Source: Anaeromonas frigoriresistens
Lineage (GTDB): Bacteria > Bacillota > Clostridia > Tissierellales > SIT17
Assembly (NCBI RefSeq): GCF_016820655.1
Contig: NZ_WSFT01000037.1
Location: forward strand, 24,001-88,000
Reading direction: 5' to 3'
DNA length: 64,000 bases
Part shown: in pieces, positions 48,963 through 57,958 of the stretch
Layout of the letters: every line of letters starts with the position of its first letter
Position numbering within the stretch: the stretch's first letter is position 1
Program-made: the position numbers and the translations under genes
The notes under the pieces: model-generated
The model's database searches: none
What the model saw: only the letters and a program-made list of their open reading frames with translations
Told to the model about the DNA's origin: nothing

Positions 48963-50801
48963 TTACTTCTCAATAAATGGTTTTTTATAATTAGGAACTA
49001 TCTTTTGTAGACAATCAATAATATCCTTATCTTCTCCATTAATTATTAAATCTCTTAATTCTTCTATTTCTTTTAATAATGCTTTATATTCTTTAAAGTC
49101 AGGACTAGCTATATATATCTTCTCATGGGTAGTAGTTAATATTCCTTCTTCATCTAATAGTAATTCCTCATATAATTTCTCTCCTGGTCTCAATCCAGTT
49201 ATAATTATAGGAATATCCACATAGGGCTCAAATCCCGATAACCTTATTAAATCTTCTGCCAATTTCAGTATTCTTACAGGTTCTCCCATATTTAATATGA
49301 AGACCTCTCCTCCTGATGCCATAGTCCCCGCTTGGATAACAAGCTGCACTGCTTCTTGTATAGTCATAAAATATCTTATTACTTCTTCATGGGTTACGGT
49401 GACAGGGCCTCCTTCTGATATCTGCTTAGTAAATAAGGGTACAACACTTCCATTACTTCCTAGTACATTTCCAAATCTAACTGCCACAAATTCAGTTTGA
49501 CTTATTCTGTCCATAGATTGGATATACATTTCACATATTCTTTTAGATGCCCCCATAACATTAGTAGGATTCACTGCTTTATCAGTAGAGATTAATACAA
49601 ACTTTTTTACTTGCATTTTATCTGCTGCATCAGCGACATTAATCGTTCCGAAAACATTGTTTTTTATAGCTTCCTTAGGATTATCCTCCATCAGAGGAAC
49701 ATGCTTGTGAGCAGCTACATGAAATACTATATCGGGAGTTAAATTTTTCATAACTTCATTTATTCTCTCTCTATCTCTAATAGATGCAATTATAATTTTT
49801 GTATTTATATCTTTGAATTTCCTTTTTAGTTCATTCTGTAAATCATAGGCATTATTTTCATAAATATCTAAAATAATAATTTCCTTGGCGTGAAACTTTG
49901 CAATTTGTCTACATAACTCAGAGCCTATAGATCCTCCTCCCCCAGTCACTAGTATTTTCTTATCTCTTAAATAATCACTTATCTCTTCTACATTTAATTC
50001 CACTTCTTCCCGTCCTAACAAATCCTCTATTTCTACATACCTTAAATAATTTATACTTTGTTTACCTTTTATATATTCAGATATGGTGGGTAAAATCTTT
50101 AGTCTACATTGGCTTTTTTTACATTCCTCAACTATTTTCCTGATTTCATTCTTGTTTGCTGATGGAACAGCAATTATTATCTCATCAATATTCTTTCTAT
50201 CTACAATTTCTTGAATATTATGTCTTTCCCCTACCACAGGTACTCCACTTATTCTTCTTCCTACTTTCTTCCCATCGTCATCTACAACTACCACAGGTTT
50301 ATATTTCAATTGATTATTATTTTTAAGCTCTTTTATAATTCTTGCTCCAGCATCTCCTGCCCCAAAAATCATAACTCTCTTTACATTACTCTGTTTGCTA
50401 AAACTAATATTCTTTATTTTTCTTAATGTCCTATAGCTTAATCTACTACCACCAATAAATAAAATATCAAAAATAAAAAGAAGTATATATATGCTTCTAG
50501 GAAATTGAGCATCTATTAGGACTAGATATATTAGAGATATAAAGTTAGAGATTAGTACAGACATCACTATTTGACTTAATTCTTCTATACTTGCATATTC
50601 CCACAGGCTTTTGTATAACCTTAGATAGGTGAATATAATGAGCTTTATTAATGTTATAATGAAAAAACTTTCTCGAATTTGATTGAAATATAGTGAAGGA
50701 ATATTACCCTCAAATCGTAAATAAAATGATAAATAAAGTCCTAGATTAATTAAAATAACATCTATAAAAAATAAGATTATTTTTCTCATTCTTCTATTCA
50801 T
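48963..50801 (-). CDS. Membrane nucleotide-sugar 4,6-dehydratase (PglF/CapD-like)
   Basis: 612 residues. Four membrane helices in the first 130 residues, a CoA_binding_3-like domain (V-M-I-F-G-A-G-D-A-G), then an extended SDR with T-G-G-G-G-S-I-G-S-E near 286-295 and the active-site region S-T-D-K-A-V-N-P-T-N-V-M-G-A-S-K near 402-417. In PglF-type enzymes the T-D-K and Met/Lys positions replace the usual Y-x-x-x-K. Typically it makes UDP-4-keto-6-deoxy-GlcNAc for further amination. The next aminotransferase gene in the locus (52614) fits this. Start after AGAGGGG. Confidence 0.85.
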   Translation of the reverse strand: MNRRMRKIILFFIDVILINLGLYLSFYLRFEGNIPSLYFNQIRESFFIITLIKLIIFTYLRLYKSLWEYASIEELSQIVMSVLISNFISLIYLVLIDAQFPRSIYILLFIFDILFIGGSRLSYRTLRKIKNISFSKQSNVKRVMIFGAGDAGARIIKELKNNNQLKYKPVVVVDDDGKKVGRRISGVPVVGERHNIQEIVDRKNIDEIIIAVPSANKNEIRKIVEECKKSQCRLKILPTISEYIKGKQSINYLRYVEIEDLLGREEVELNVEEISDYLRDKKILVTGGGGSIGSELCRQIAKFHAKEIIILDIYENNAYDLQNELKRKFKDINTKIIIASIRDRERINEVMKNLTPDIVFHVAAHKHVPLMEDNPKEAIKNNVFGTINVADAADKMQVKKFVLISTDKAVNPTNVMGASKRICEMYIQSMDRISQTEFVAVRFGNVLGSNGSVVPLFTKQISEGGPVTVTHEEVIRYFMTIQEAVQLVIQAGTMASGGEVFILNMGEPVRILKLAEDLIRLSGFEPYVDIPIIITGLRPGEKLYEELLLDEEGILTTTHEKIYIASPDFKEYKALLKEIEELRDLIINGEDKDIIDCLQKIVPNYKKPFIEK

Positions 50802-50804
50802 ATT

Positions 50805-50907
50805 AAAACCCCTCTAAATTTCTTTTTCTTTCATATAATCTTCTTATTCAATATAATATGTGTATATTAAAATAATGGTACCTATCTTATCTAAATGAAG
50901 AGGGGTT
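50805..50907 (-). promoter_or_regulatory. Possible SD-sequestering long-range hairpin before the dehydratase gene
   Basis: On the minus strand, AACCCCTCT (50907-50899) is complementary to AGAGGGGTT (50815-50807), which is the ribosome-binding site of the 50801 gene. The pairing of 9 bases brackets about 80 bases. It could hide the site in the mRNA. It is a suggestion from complementarity only. Confidence 0.4.
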
Positions 50908-50934
50908 ATCCTTATAATTCTTTTTAATAAATAT

Positions 50935-51987
50935 TTAGAGATGTTTTTGTATAATAGTTCTAAAGACTTTATTCTTTCTCAATCCCCCGGCTACTATATC
51001 TCCATTTACTAAATGAAAATGAGCATTTCCTTCGATGAGTATAGGTCCTGTATCTGTTATGCCTATATCCCATCCTACTAATCTAAGCGTAGGAATATAG
51101 CTTCCCGCTTTTATAACAAACTCTTTCACCTTATCAAAATGGGGTATCTCAAAGCCCTTTAATGTAATCCTAGAGTCAGGATGTAAAGTATACTCTTTTC
51201 CACCTAATTTCAAAGGAGTAAATCCTTTAGCTAAAAGTCTACCAGATTCTAAATCTACAGGTACCATAAAACCTCCACTACTTGCATTATCTACTATACC
51301 TCCCTTTATTCCAAACTTCATCATTGCTGACATTATTTCGATTTCTCCTTGCTCATTATAAAAAGTATGGATTCTTACTGTATTTAAACTACTAGGATTT
51401 ACTTTACTCAATACTTCATTTTGAATAACAGTTTCCTGGAACAAAAAATCCTGGGTTTCTATTTTCTTATATAACTCTTTTAATTGATCTTCCTGTTCCT
51501 TAATATTTTTTATTTTATAAGTATTCTTTCCCCCAAGGCCATCCAGAGGTTTAATAAATATTGATCCAATTTGTGAATTCTGTAAGATAGTATTAATAAC
51601 TTCTTTAAAGTAACTATAACTTTCCACAGAATATCTTTTATTAAAAATAAAAAAGTTTTTATTAAAACTATAAGCTAACATTCGTGGCATTGATATATTA
51701 CAGTAGGAAAAGTAATTCTGAAAAATTAGTTTGTTTTCTAAAATATCTATGTCCTTTGAATTATTTAGCTTAGATTTAAGTTTTATTGCCGTTTTATGAC
51801 TAATATGATCTAAATATCTGTTATTATCTTTTCTATATAAAAACCCTGTAAAATAATAGTAGGGTATTGTTCTCTCTCTTATCCAACATCGGATGAGTTC
51901 ATAACATATTTTATATAAAGGCTTTCTTTTTTTATCTTTAATAAAATATTTAAAATCAGTTATTGCACTATCAATTTTTCCTCCCAC
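50935..51987 (-). CDS. Sugar-transfer-associated ATP-grasp protein
   Basis: 350 residues, of the ATPgrasp_ST (PF14397-like) family found in polysaccharide loci. The N-terminal 120 residues are basic and helical. The catalytic half has G-S-I-F-I-K-P-L-D-G-L-G-G near 140-152, S-S-L-N-T-V-R-I-H-T near 198-207, and D-I-G-I-T-D-T-G-P-I-L-I-E-G-N near 310-324. It probably links a carboxylate (for example an amino acid) to a sugar or another carrier. The start is GTG 51987 behind GGAGG. Confidence 0.8.
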   Translation of the reverse strand: MGGKIDSAITDFKYFIKDKKRKPLYKICYELIRCWIRERTIPYYYFTGFLYRKDNNRYLDHISHKTAIKLKSKLNNSKDIDILENKLIFQNYFSYCNISMPRMLAYSFNKNFFIFNKRYSVESYSYFKEVINTILQNSQIGSIFIKPLDGLGGKNTYKIKNIKEQEDQLKELYKKIETQDFLFQETVIQNEVLSKVNPSSLNTVRIHTFYNEQGEIEIMSAMMKFGIKGGIVDNASSGGFMVPVDLESGRLLAKGFTPLKLGGKEYTLHPDSRITLKGFEIPHFDKVKEFVIKAGSYIPTLRLVGWDIGITDTGPILIEGNAHFHLVNGDIVAGGLRKNKVFRTIIQKHL

Positions 51988-52013
51988 AATATCCCTCCTC
52001 CCTTACTTTAAAA

Positions 52014-52568
52014 TCATTTTTCATTATTATGAAAGTTTTCAATATATTCATTTCTTAAAATCCCCATAATAATTCTATCTCTAAATTCTCCATGGGAAAA
52101 AATATCCTTTCTAAGAATTCCTTCAATCTGAAAACCTAACTTTTTATTTAATCCTATAATCTTTTCATTATTAACCCAATTATAAGTGTAGATTTTATTT
52201 AAACCAATCTCCATAAATGCATATTCTAATAGAACTTTTCTGCTTTCTTTTGCATAACCCTTACCCCAATACTCTTTTTCTCCTATCCCTATATACATTT
52301 CAGCCTTTGAAGATTTGTTATTTATATCTAATAATCCTGTATATCCTATTGGCTTTTCACTTTCTAATAAACATATAATAAATTCTTTTCTACTATTATC
52401 AGAAGTGATTTTATTCAACCATTGTTTAGTAGATATTTCTGAGATTGGATAATCAAAATTCAAAGTTTTTCTTACTTCATTATCATTAATCCACTTAACT
52501 TTATGTGGAATATCCTTTTCTTCCATTCCTCGTAAAAATACTCTATTTCCTAATAGCACATTAGTCAC
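52014..52568 (-). CDS. GNAT N-acetyltransferase (RimJ/RimL-like)
   Basis: 184 residues. It has V-F-L-R-G-M-E-E-K-D near the start, I-G-I-G-E-K-E-Y-W-G-K-G-Y-A-K-E as the CoA motif near 91-106, and N-E-K-I-I-G-L-N-K-K-L-G-F near 132-144. In sugar loci such enzymes acetylate amino-sugars (for example the 4-amino group made by the dehydratase and aminotransferase). Start at 52568 after AGAGGTGAC. Preceded by a hairpin that may reduce transcription from upstream. Confidence 0.82.
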   Translation of the reverse strand: MTNVLLGNRVFLRGMEEKDIPHKVKWINDNEVRKTLNFDYPISEISTKQWLNKITSDNSRKEFIICLLESEKPIGYTGLLDINNKSSKAEMYIGIGEKEYWGKGYAKESRKVLLEYAFMEIGLNKIYTYNWVNNEKIIGLNKKLGFQIEGILRKDIFSHGEFRDRIIMGILRNEYIENFHNNEK

Positions 52569-52581
52569 CTCTTAATATCTA

Positions 52582-52610
52582 TAAAGGACAATTATTATAA
52601 TTGTCCTTTA
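52582..52610 (-). terminator. Hairpin between aminotransferase and GNAT genes (weak terminator)
   Basis: 14-bp stem (52582-52595 with 52597-52610) with a one-base loop just after the aminotransferase stop; the following T tract is short, so it may only attenuate the operon. Confidence 0.5.
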
Positions 52611-52613
52611 TAA

Positions 52614-53732
52614 TTAATATTTATATAACTTAATTCCTTCTTTTAATTTTTTCACTACATAATCAATCTCATCAATTGTCAAATTATTATGGAAAGGTAA
52701 TGCTATAGTAGAATTACTTATTCTTTCAGTTATAGGAAAATCATTTTCTTTGAATCCAAACATTTCCTTCATATAGGGTTGTAAATGTATAGGAGTAAAA
52801 TATGGTTTACATCCAATTCCATTATTAGTTAAATACTTTAATACACTATTTCTACCAATATTACTGTCTAATCTTACAACATAAACAAACCAACTCATTC
52901 TCGTTGTCTCAGAATCAATATAGGGTACTGTAACTCCAGTGACTCCTTCTAATTTTTCATTATACAAGTTTGCAACCCTTTGTCTCTTTTCTATTATTTC
53001 ATCTAACCTTTCCATCTGCACTACACCTAGAGCTGCCTGAAGCTCATTCATTCGATAGTTATATCCTAATCTATCGTGATGAAGCCAAGTTCCTGTAACT
53101 GCTCTACCTTGACTTCTTAAGCTTCTACAAAGGTTAGCTATTTCATCACTATTAGTTAGAATCATTCCACCTTCTCCAGTTGTTATCTGTTTATTAGGAT
53201 AAAAGGCAAATACTCCACAATCACCTAAGGTTCCTGCCTTAATCCCCTTATTTTCTGATCCAATAGCTTCACAGGAATCTTCAATAACTTTAAGATTATT
53301 TTTATTAGCTATCTTATTTACTTCCTCCATATTTACCGGCTGCCCAAAAACATCAACTACTAAAATTGCCTTTGTTTTTTTAGTTATCTTTTCTTCTATC
53401 TTATTTATATCAATGTTCATTGTATTTTCATCTATGTCTACAAAGACTGGTTTAGCCTTTTCAAATAAAAAGCAATTAGTTGATGCAACAAAACTAAAGG
53501 GAGTAGTTATAACTTCATCTCCTTCTGTGATACCTAAAGCCTTAACTAATAAATGAAGACCACTAGTTCCACTGTTGACCCCTATAGCATGCTTTACTTG
53601 AAAGTATTCAGTAACTTTTTGTTCAAATTCCTGAATTTTAGGACCGATACTTAAATACTTGGATTTTAATACTTCTACCACCAAATCAATTTCTTTTTGT
53701 GTTATATCCGGGCCCGATAAGTTTACCTTCAT
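52614..53732 (-). CDS. DegT/DnrJ/EryC1/StrS-family sugar aminotransferase
   Basis: 372 residues. PLP lysine K181 sits in F-A-F-Y-P-N-K-Q-I-T-T-G-E-G. Other blocks are V-N-S-G-T-S-G-L near 52-59, I-E-D-S-C-E-A-I-G near 150-158, N-Y-R-M-N-E near 220 and A-L-G near 230. It transfers an amino group to a 4-keto or 3-keto nucleotide sugar, most likely the product of the PglF-like dehydratase in this locus. Start after AGAGGTGAAA. It lies 12 bases from the asparagine-synthetase-like gene. Confidence 0.9.
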   Translation of the reverse strand: MKVNLSGPDITQKEIDLVVEVLKSKYLSIGPKIQEFEQKVTEYFQVKHAIGVNSGTSGLHLLVKALGITEGDEVITTPFSFVASTNCFLFEKAKPVFVDIDENTMNIDINKIEEKITKKTKAILVVDVFGQPVNMEEVNKIANKNNLKVIEDSCEAIGSENKGIKAGTLGDCGVFAFYPNKQITTGEGGMILTNSDEIANLCRSLRSQGRAVTGTWLHHDRLGYNYRMNELQAALGVVQMERLDEIIEKRQRVANLYNEKLEGVTGVTVPYIDSETTRMSWFVYVVRLDSNIGRNSVLKYLTNNGIGCKPYFTPIHLQPYMKEMFGFKENDFPITERISNSTIALPFHNNLTIDEIDYVVKKLKEGIKLYKY

Positions 53733-53743
53733 ATTTTCACCTC

Positions 53744-55249
53744 TTAATCAATCTTACTTTGAATATTATAACCCTTATATCTTTCTGAAGTCTTTGATAC
53801 TCCCCAATGAAATAACATAGCAGGAGAAAAGGGATTACAGATATATTTTTTTGGTAAAAAGTTACTATTAATGATATTTTTTATACCAACCTTATTTAAT
53901 ATAAAATTAATTAAAGTTATTAGGAAAAACATACTGTAGCAAAATATATGTTTATAGTTACATATTAATCTTTTTATAGATTTATTTTTCTTATAGTATT
54001 CTTTAAAGGATTTAAATGATTTTTTAGACATCCTCTTTTTTATTCTTCTTAAACTAGAATTACTATAATTAAAGCCTAGACCATTTTTTCGGAATCCAAA
54101 TAGTTCTCTTTTTACTCCCTTTTCCTCTACTATTCTTCGAGGAATAGGTCTATCATAGTCATTACCTAAAGACCACTTCTCCATTTCCTTAGAATTGCTT
54201 ATGTTATGAATTAATTTATAATTAGTACAACCAAACATAGGTAATGGTATATAAATAAAACCAACTCTAAATCTAAATTCATATAATGAGTTGGGTATAG
54301 GGGGAGTAGGTAGTATACTTGAACTAATCCTTTTATCGTTTTTGTTCCAAACTGAATCACCATAGTATCCAGTTAACACCATCTTTTGTTGAATTCCTTC
54401 TTCAAATGATGCCATAACTATCGATGAACCTAATTCCCCGGTTGATAAAAACTCAGCTTCCCCAAAATTATTATTTTCTAGATATTCATTGGCACTCTTT
54501 TTTATAATATTTTCATAACCTAATAGTCTAGCAATTTCCTCACCACTGTCTTCTCTATATTTTTTAGGATGATTAAAGGTTAGAACTGTCTTACACCCTA
54601 ATTCAGCTGCTAAAGCAGAGCAGGCTGCTGAATCATATCCTGTGGATATAGTACTTATGAGATCATATTTAATCTTTCTTTTATCTGAAATAGCATTATT
54701 AGATATGTTTTTAAGGCTAGTAAGCAAAAAATCATAATATTCTTTATAGGTACTAAACTTTACAGAATTAGATTTAAGAGTTTTATTAATATTTAGCTCT
54801 TTATCTATTAATAAGTTACAATAATAATACATCTCTAGCTGTTGATTTCCTTGTAGCGGTATATACTCTGATCCCAATGAAAAATCTGATTCATAAATAG
54901 AATAGTCTAGATCCAATTTTTCGTTAGTCATAGTTAATACAAATACTAATGAATTGGATATATATAATTTATCCTTCTTCCTTATGATATGTAACCGTTC
55001 AACAATATGGCTAGGTGTAGAAAAAACTACATAGTTATTTTGTATTTTTCCCCCGGACCCCATCAATAAAGAAGATTTATCAAATTCACCCTTCTCAAAT
55101 TCTCTATCCCATGCTCCTTCTACAAAAAAATTCGAATTAGTTTCAACCCATTCTCCATGAAAAACATCAATGTAATCATTATTTTTCTTCATTATTGCTA
55201 CCCAAGATAGCTTAGGTAATGTATTACTACAGTGATAAGCAAATTCCAT
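53744..55249 (-). CDS. Asparagine-synthetase-like PP-loop protein
   Basis: About 501 residues from ATG 55249, behind TTGGAGTGAG; an earlier in-frame start at 55270 has none. The PP-loop is S-T-G-Y-D-S at about 202-207, with D-L-I-S-T-I before and A-A-C-S-A-L-A-A-E-L-G after, as in asparagine synthase C-terminal domains but with S-T-G instead of S-G-G. No N-terminal glutamine amidotransferase Cys is present. It probably forms an amide or adenylates a carboxyl in the surface polysaccharide or its precursors. It follows the ATP-grasp gene with slight overlap. Confidence 0.6.
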   Translation of the reverse strand: MEFAYHCSNTLPKLSWVAIMKKNNDYIDVFHGEWVETNSNFFVEGAWDREFEKGEFDKSSLLMGSGGKIQNNYVVFSTPSHIVERLHIIRKKDKLYISNSLVFVLTMTNEKLDLDYSIYESDFSLGSEYIPLQGNQQLEMYYYCNLLIDKELNINKTLKSNSVKFSTYKEYYDFLLTSLKNISNNAISDKRKIKYDLISTISTGYDSAACSALAAELGCKTVLTFNHPKKYREDSGEEIARLLGYENIIKKSANEYLENNNFGEAEFLSTGELGSSIVMASFEEGIQQKMVLTGYYGDSVWNKNDKRISSSILPTPPIPNSLYEFRFRVGFIYIPLPMFGCTNYKLIHNISNSKEMEKWSLGNDYDRPIPRRIVEEKGVKRELFGFRKNGLGFNYSNSSLRRIKKRMSKKSFKSFKEYYKKNKSIKRLICNYKHIFCYSMFFLITLINFILNKVGIKNIINSNFLPKKYICNPFSPAMLFHWGVSKTSERYKGYNIQSKID

Positions 55250-55254
55250 AAATC

Positions 55255-56247
55255 TCACTCCAATATACAATTAGTATTTAGTTCACTATTACTCTTAACT
55301 GTCACTACGTCGTGTTTCATCATATAAATATTCTCTCTATAGTTACCTATATTTTCACTGTTTTCTAATCCAATTAGGTTGTTTTTTATATAAAAGGGAA
55401 AATTAGCTCCACATTCATAGGCTAGTAAATAGCCCCCACCAAACCTAGGGTTTATCTCAGAGATATAGTATTCATCCCTTATCTTAAATACATCTATATC
55501 TATAGGTCCAACTAGCTTTAGATTAGTAACTAAATCCTCAATAATGTTAAACAGCTCATTATCAGCTATTGATAGGGCTTTATCTGTCTCTCCTGAACGC
55601 ATTCTAAGCTTTTCTTTAATAAAGACAGATGTAACTTTCTTACTAATAAGATCCACATACACATCTACTCCAAGCTCTTTTCCATCTAGAAACTCTTGGA
55701 TTAGCATATCTTGATTCCTTTTCATAACTAAAGATAGTTCCTCTATATTATCTATTACTTTAGCATCTATACTTGCACTTCCCTTTCTTGGTTTTACAAA
55801 AACAGGAAACTTTATTTTATTAAGTCTATAATCAGCTTTGAAAGACTCTATGTCAATATATGTTTCTGCACATTTTAACCCACACTTTTTAAGAAATTCA
55901 AACATTCGAAATTTATCAAAACAGGTTAATACAGCCTCCTTATCAGACACTATTACTTTTACATCTAATTTTTCTAATTCACTTTTCCATTGAGATAAGA
56001 GACTCAATTCTGGATCAATAAGAGATAAGACTGCCCCTATACCCTCTTTCTTTATAATTTTCTTTAATGCATCTAAATAACTCTCATCATCAATCCTTGG
56101 TACTATATAACCTTTATCTGCAATATATAATGCCGGTGCTAAAGGGTCACAATCTGTTACGATAACTTTACCTAAGCCTTTAAATTCTGCCAAAAAATAT
56201 TCTATTAGTTTTGTGCGTCTACCTGCACTAGTGAGCAGAATATTCAT
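55255..56247 (-). CDS. ATP-grasp protein, carbamoyl-phosphate-synthase-like fold
   Basis: 330 residues from ATG 56247, where GAGGTGAA precedes; the open frame reaches 56313 with no other site. It starts M-N-I-L-L-T-S-A-G-R-R-T-K-L and has K-F-P-V-F-V-K-P-R-K-G-S-A-S near 148-161 and E-I-N-P-R-F-G-G-G-Y near 265-274, the ATP-grasp nucleotide and metal sites. Similar proteins in polysaccharide loci act on nucleotide-sugar carboxylates or amino acids. The exact reaction is unknown. It is overlapped by the PLP gene upstream. Confidence 0.75.
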   Translation of the reverse strand: MNILLTSAGRRTKLIEYFLAEFKGLGKVIVTDCDPLAPALYIADKGYIVPRIDDESYLDALKKIIKKEGIGAVLSLIDPELSLLSQWKSELEKLDVKVIVSDKEAVLTCFDKFRMFEFLKKCGLKCAETYIDIESFKADYRLNKIKFPVFVKPRKGSASIDAKVIDNIEELSLVMKRNQDMLIQEFLDGKELGVDVYVDLISKKVTSVFIKEKLRMRSGETDKALSIADNELFNIIEDLVTNLKLVGPIDIDVFKIRDEYYISEINPRFGGGYLLAYECGANFPFYIKNNLIGLENSENIGNYRENIYMMKHDVVTVKSNSELNTNCILE

Positions 56248-56296
56248 TTTTAAATTCACCTCACAATTATCAATTCTCATGAACTTTAACTTCTTT

Positions 56297-57250
56297 TTAT
56301 TTAAATCTATCACTATGACTAAATACTAAGGGAATACCACCAGTGTGAATGAACAATATCTTTTTTTTCTTAATGTCATATTGCCCTAAGTACTTCAACA
56401 TTCCCCAAAATGCTTTACCAGTATAAACCGGATCAAGTATTATTCCATCTTTCATGCTAATTTCTTTTATGACTTTAAGTATCCCGTCATTGAAATCTCC
56501 ATACCCGCCACAAATATAGTCATCAATAAAATTAATTTTTTTCTTATCTATAAAATTAGTCAGAGCAAATTCTTCATTATATGCTTTTATGCTTTTGAAT
56601 ATCTCTTCTTTACCTCTCAATTCATTTCTTGCAATACTTATTCCTATAATCTTTTCTGTTTCATTTCCAGTGAAATGGTTTCCAATAATTAAACCTGCCT
56701 GAGTAGTTCCTGTTCCAGAAGCTAGAAATATATAATCAAAAGAAATATTAAGTTCTTTTTTTTGTTCTTCAATTTCATTATAGGCCTCTACATATCCCTG
56801 GACTCCACAATTACCATGTCCTCCTCCAGGAATAAAATATGGATTTTTTCCTTTATCCCTAAGTCTTTTCATATGGTATTCAATGGTATTATTAACTTGA
56901 TCTTTTTTAGTCCATGCTACTTCTGCATTAAATAGATGATGTAAAAAATTATTATGATTATGAGATGCATCATCTAATTGAGCTAAAATTAGCAAACAAG
57001 GTATATCTAATATCGAGGCTGCTGCTGCAGTCATAATACAATGATTAGAATGAATTGAACCATAGGTTACTATATAGTCATAAGAATTTTCCAAAACTTG
57101 CCCCATAAAAAATTCTAGCTTTCTAGCTTTGTTACCACCAAAGGCCAGGCCTGTCATATCATCTCTTTTTATATAGATATCATTGTTATATTTACTATTT
57201 AGCTTATATAGGGGAGTTTTACCTACAACTAGTTGAACCTTCTTCACCAA
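56297..57250 (-). CDS. PLP-dependent D-cysteine desulfhydrase / ACC deaminase-like protein
   Basis: 317 residues, fold type II. PLP lysine K41 lies in F-G-G-N-K-A-R-K-L-E-F; S-I-H-S-N-H-C near 66-72 and A-S-G-T-G-T-T-Q-A-G near 178-187 bind the cofactor phosphate; V-Y-T-G-K-A-F-W-G is near 280. The family includes 1-aminocyclopropane-1-carboxylate deaminase and D-cysteine desulfhydrase. Inside a polysaccharide locus it may make or consume an unusual amino acid. The start is TTG 57250 after AAAGGA. Confidence 0.78.
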   Translation of the reverse strand: MVKKVQLVVGKTPLYKLNSKYNNDIYIKRDDMTGLAFGGNKARKLEFFMGQVLENSYDYIVTYGSIHSNHCIMTAAAASILDIPCLLILAQLDDASHNHNNFLHHLFNAEVAWTKKDQVNNTIEYHMKRLRDKGKNPYFIPGGGHGNCGVQGYVEAYNEIEEQKKELNISFDYIFLASGTGTTQAGLIIGNHFTGNETEKIIGISIARNELRGKEEIFKSIKAYNEEFALTNFIDKKKINFIDDYICGGYGDFNDGILKVIKEISMKDGIILDPVYTGKAFWGMLKYLGQYDIKKKKILFIHTGGIPLVFSHSDRFK

Positions 57251-57253
57251 ATC

Positions 57254-57841
57254 TCAATCCTTTCCACTATATATATTCTCCTTCATTAAAACACAAAGAA
57301 AAGTAAGATATATGATTTTTATATCTAAAAATATATTTCTATTTTTTACATATTCAACATCCAGTTTTATTCTTTCATCCCAGTTTAAGCTATTTCTTCC
57401 TAATACTTGAGCATAGCCTGTGATTCCTGGTAAAACCGAAAATCTTATTTTTTGTTCATCATTATAATCTTCATATTTATAGGGATGATATGGAACTGGG
57501 GGTCTAGGACCAACAAAGCTCATTTCTCCTCTGATTATATTGAACAACTGTGGTAATTCATCAAGACTTGTGATTCTTAGTAAGTAGCCTATTTTTGTAA
57601 TTCTTTTATCATTATCACTAATAAATATACCTGCCCCTATTTTTTCAGCATTCTTTATCATTGTTCTAAATTTATAGATAACAAAAGGATTTCCATGTTT
57701 TCCTAGCCTTTTTTGTTTGAAGAGTATAGGACCTCTAGATGTTGTTTTAACTAAAATTGAAATTAGTAATAGCAAAGGAGATAATATAGTCATTAATATT
57801 ACACTAAATACCAAGTCTAAAAATCTTTTTATCCTATACAT
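57254..57841 (-). CDS. Undecaprenyl-phosphate sugar phosphotransferase (priming transferase)
   Basis: 195 residues, the short bacterial sugar transferase (WcaJ/PglC-like) form. It has one N-terminal helix (about 8-33), K-R-F-L-D-L near 5-10, G-P-I-L-F-K-Q-K-R-L-G near 37-47, Y-K-F-R-T-M near 55-60, L-D-E-L-P-Q-L-F-N near 93-101, M-S-F-V-G-P-R-P near 107-114. It puts the first sugar phosphate on undecaprenyl phosphate. Start after AGAGGAGAG. A terminator hairpin lies just upstream, so this gene begins its own sub-unit. Confidence 0.92.
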   Translation of the reverse strand: MYRIKRFLDLVFSVILMTILSPLLLLISILVKTTSRGPILFKQKRLGKHGNPFVIYKFRTMIKNAEKIGAGIFISDNDKRITKIGYLLRITSLDELPQLFNIIRGEMSFVGPRPPVPYHPYKYEDYNDEQKIRFSVLPGITGYAQVLGRNSLNWDERIKLDVEYVKNRNIFLDIKIIYLTFLCVLMKENIYSGKD

Positions 57842-57922
57842 CTTATCTCTCCTCTCAAAACAACAGCCTTAATACACTATATTCTTCTTAGGGTTAAGTT
57901 GCTAATAATATATTGAGCAATA

Positions 57923-57956
57923 AAAAATGCAAACAAGAAACCTGTTTGCATTTTTT
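57923..57956 (-). terminator. Terminator after the hexapeptide transferase gene
   Basis: 14-bp stem (57923-57936 with 57943-57956), six-base loop and long T/A runs; it splits the polysaccharide locus into at least two transcripts. Confidence 0.83.
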
Positions 57957-57958
57957 AT

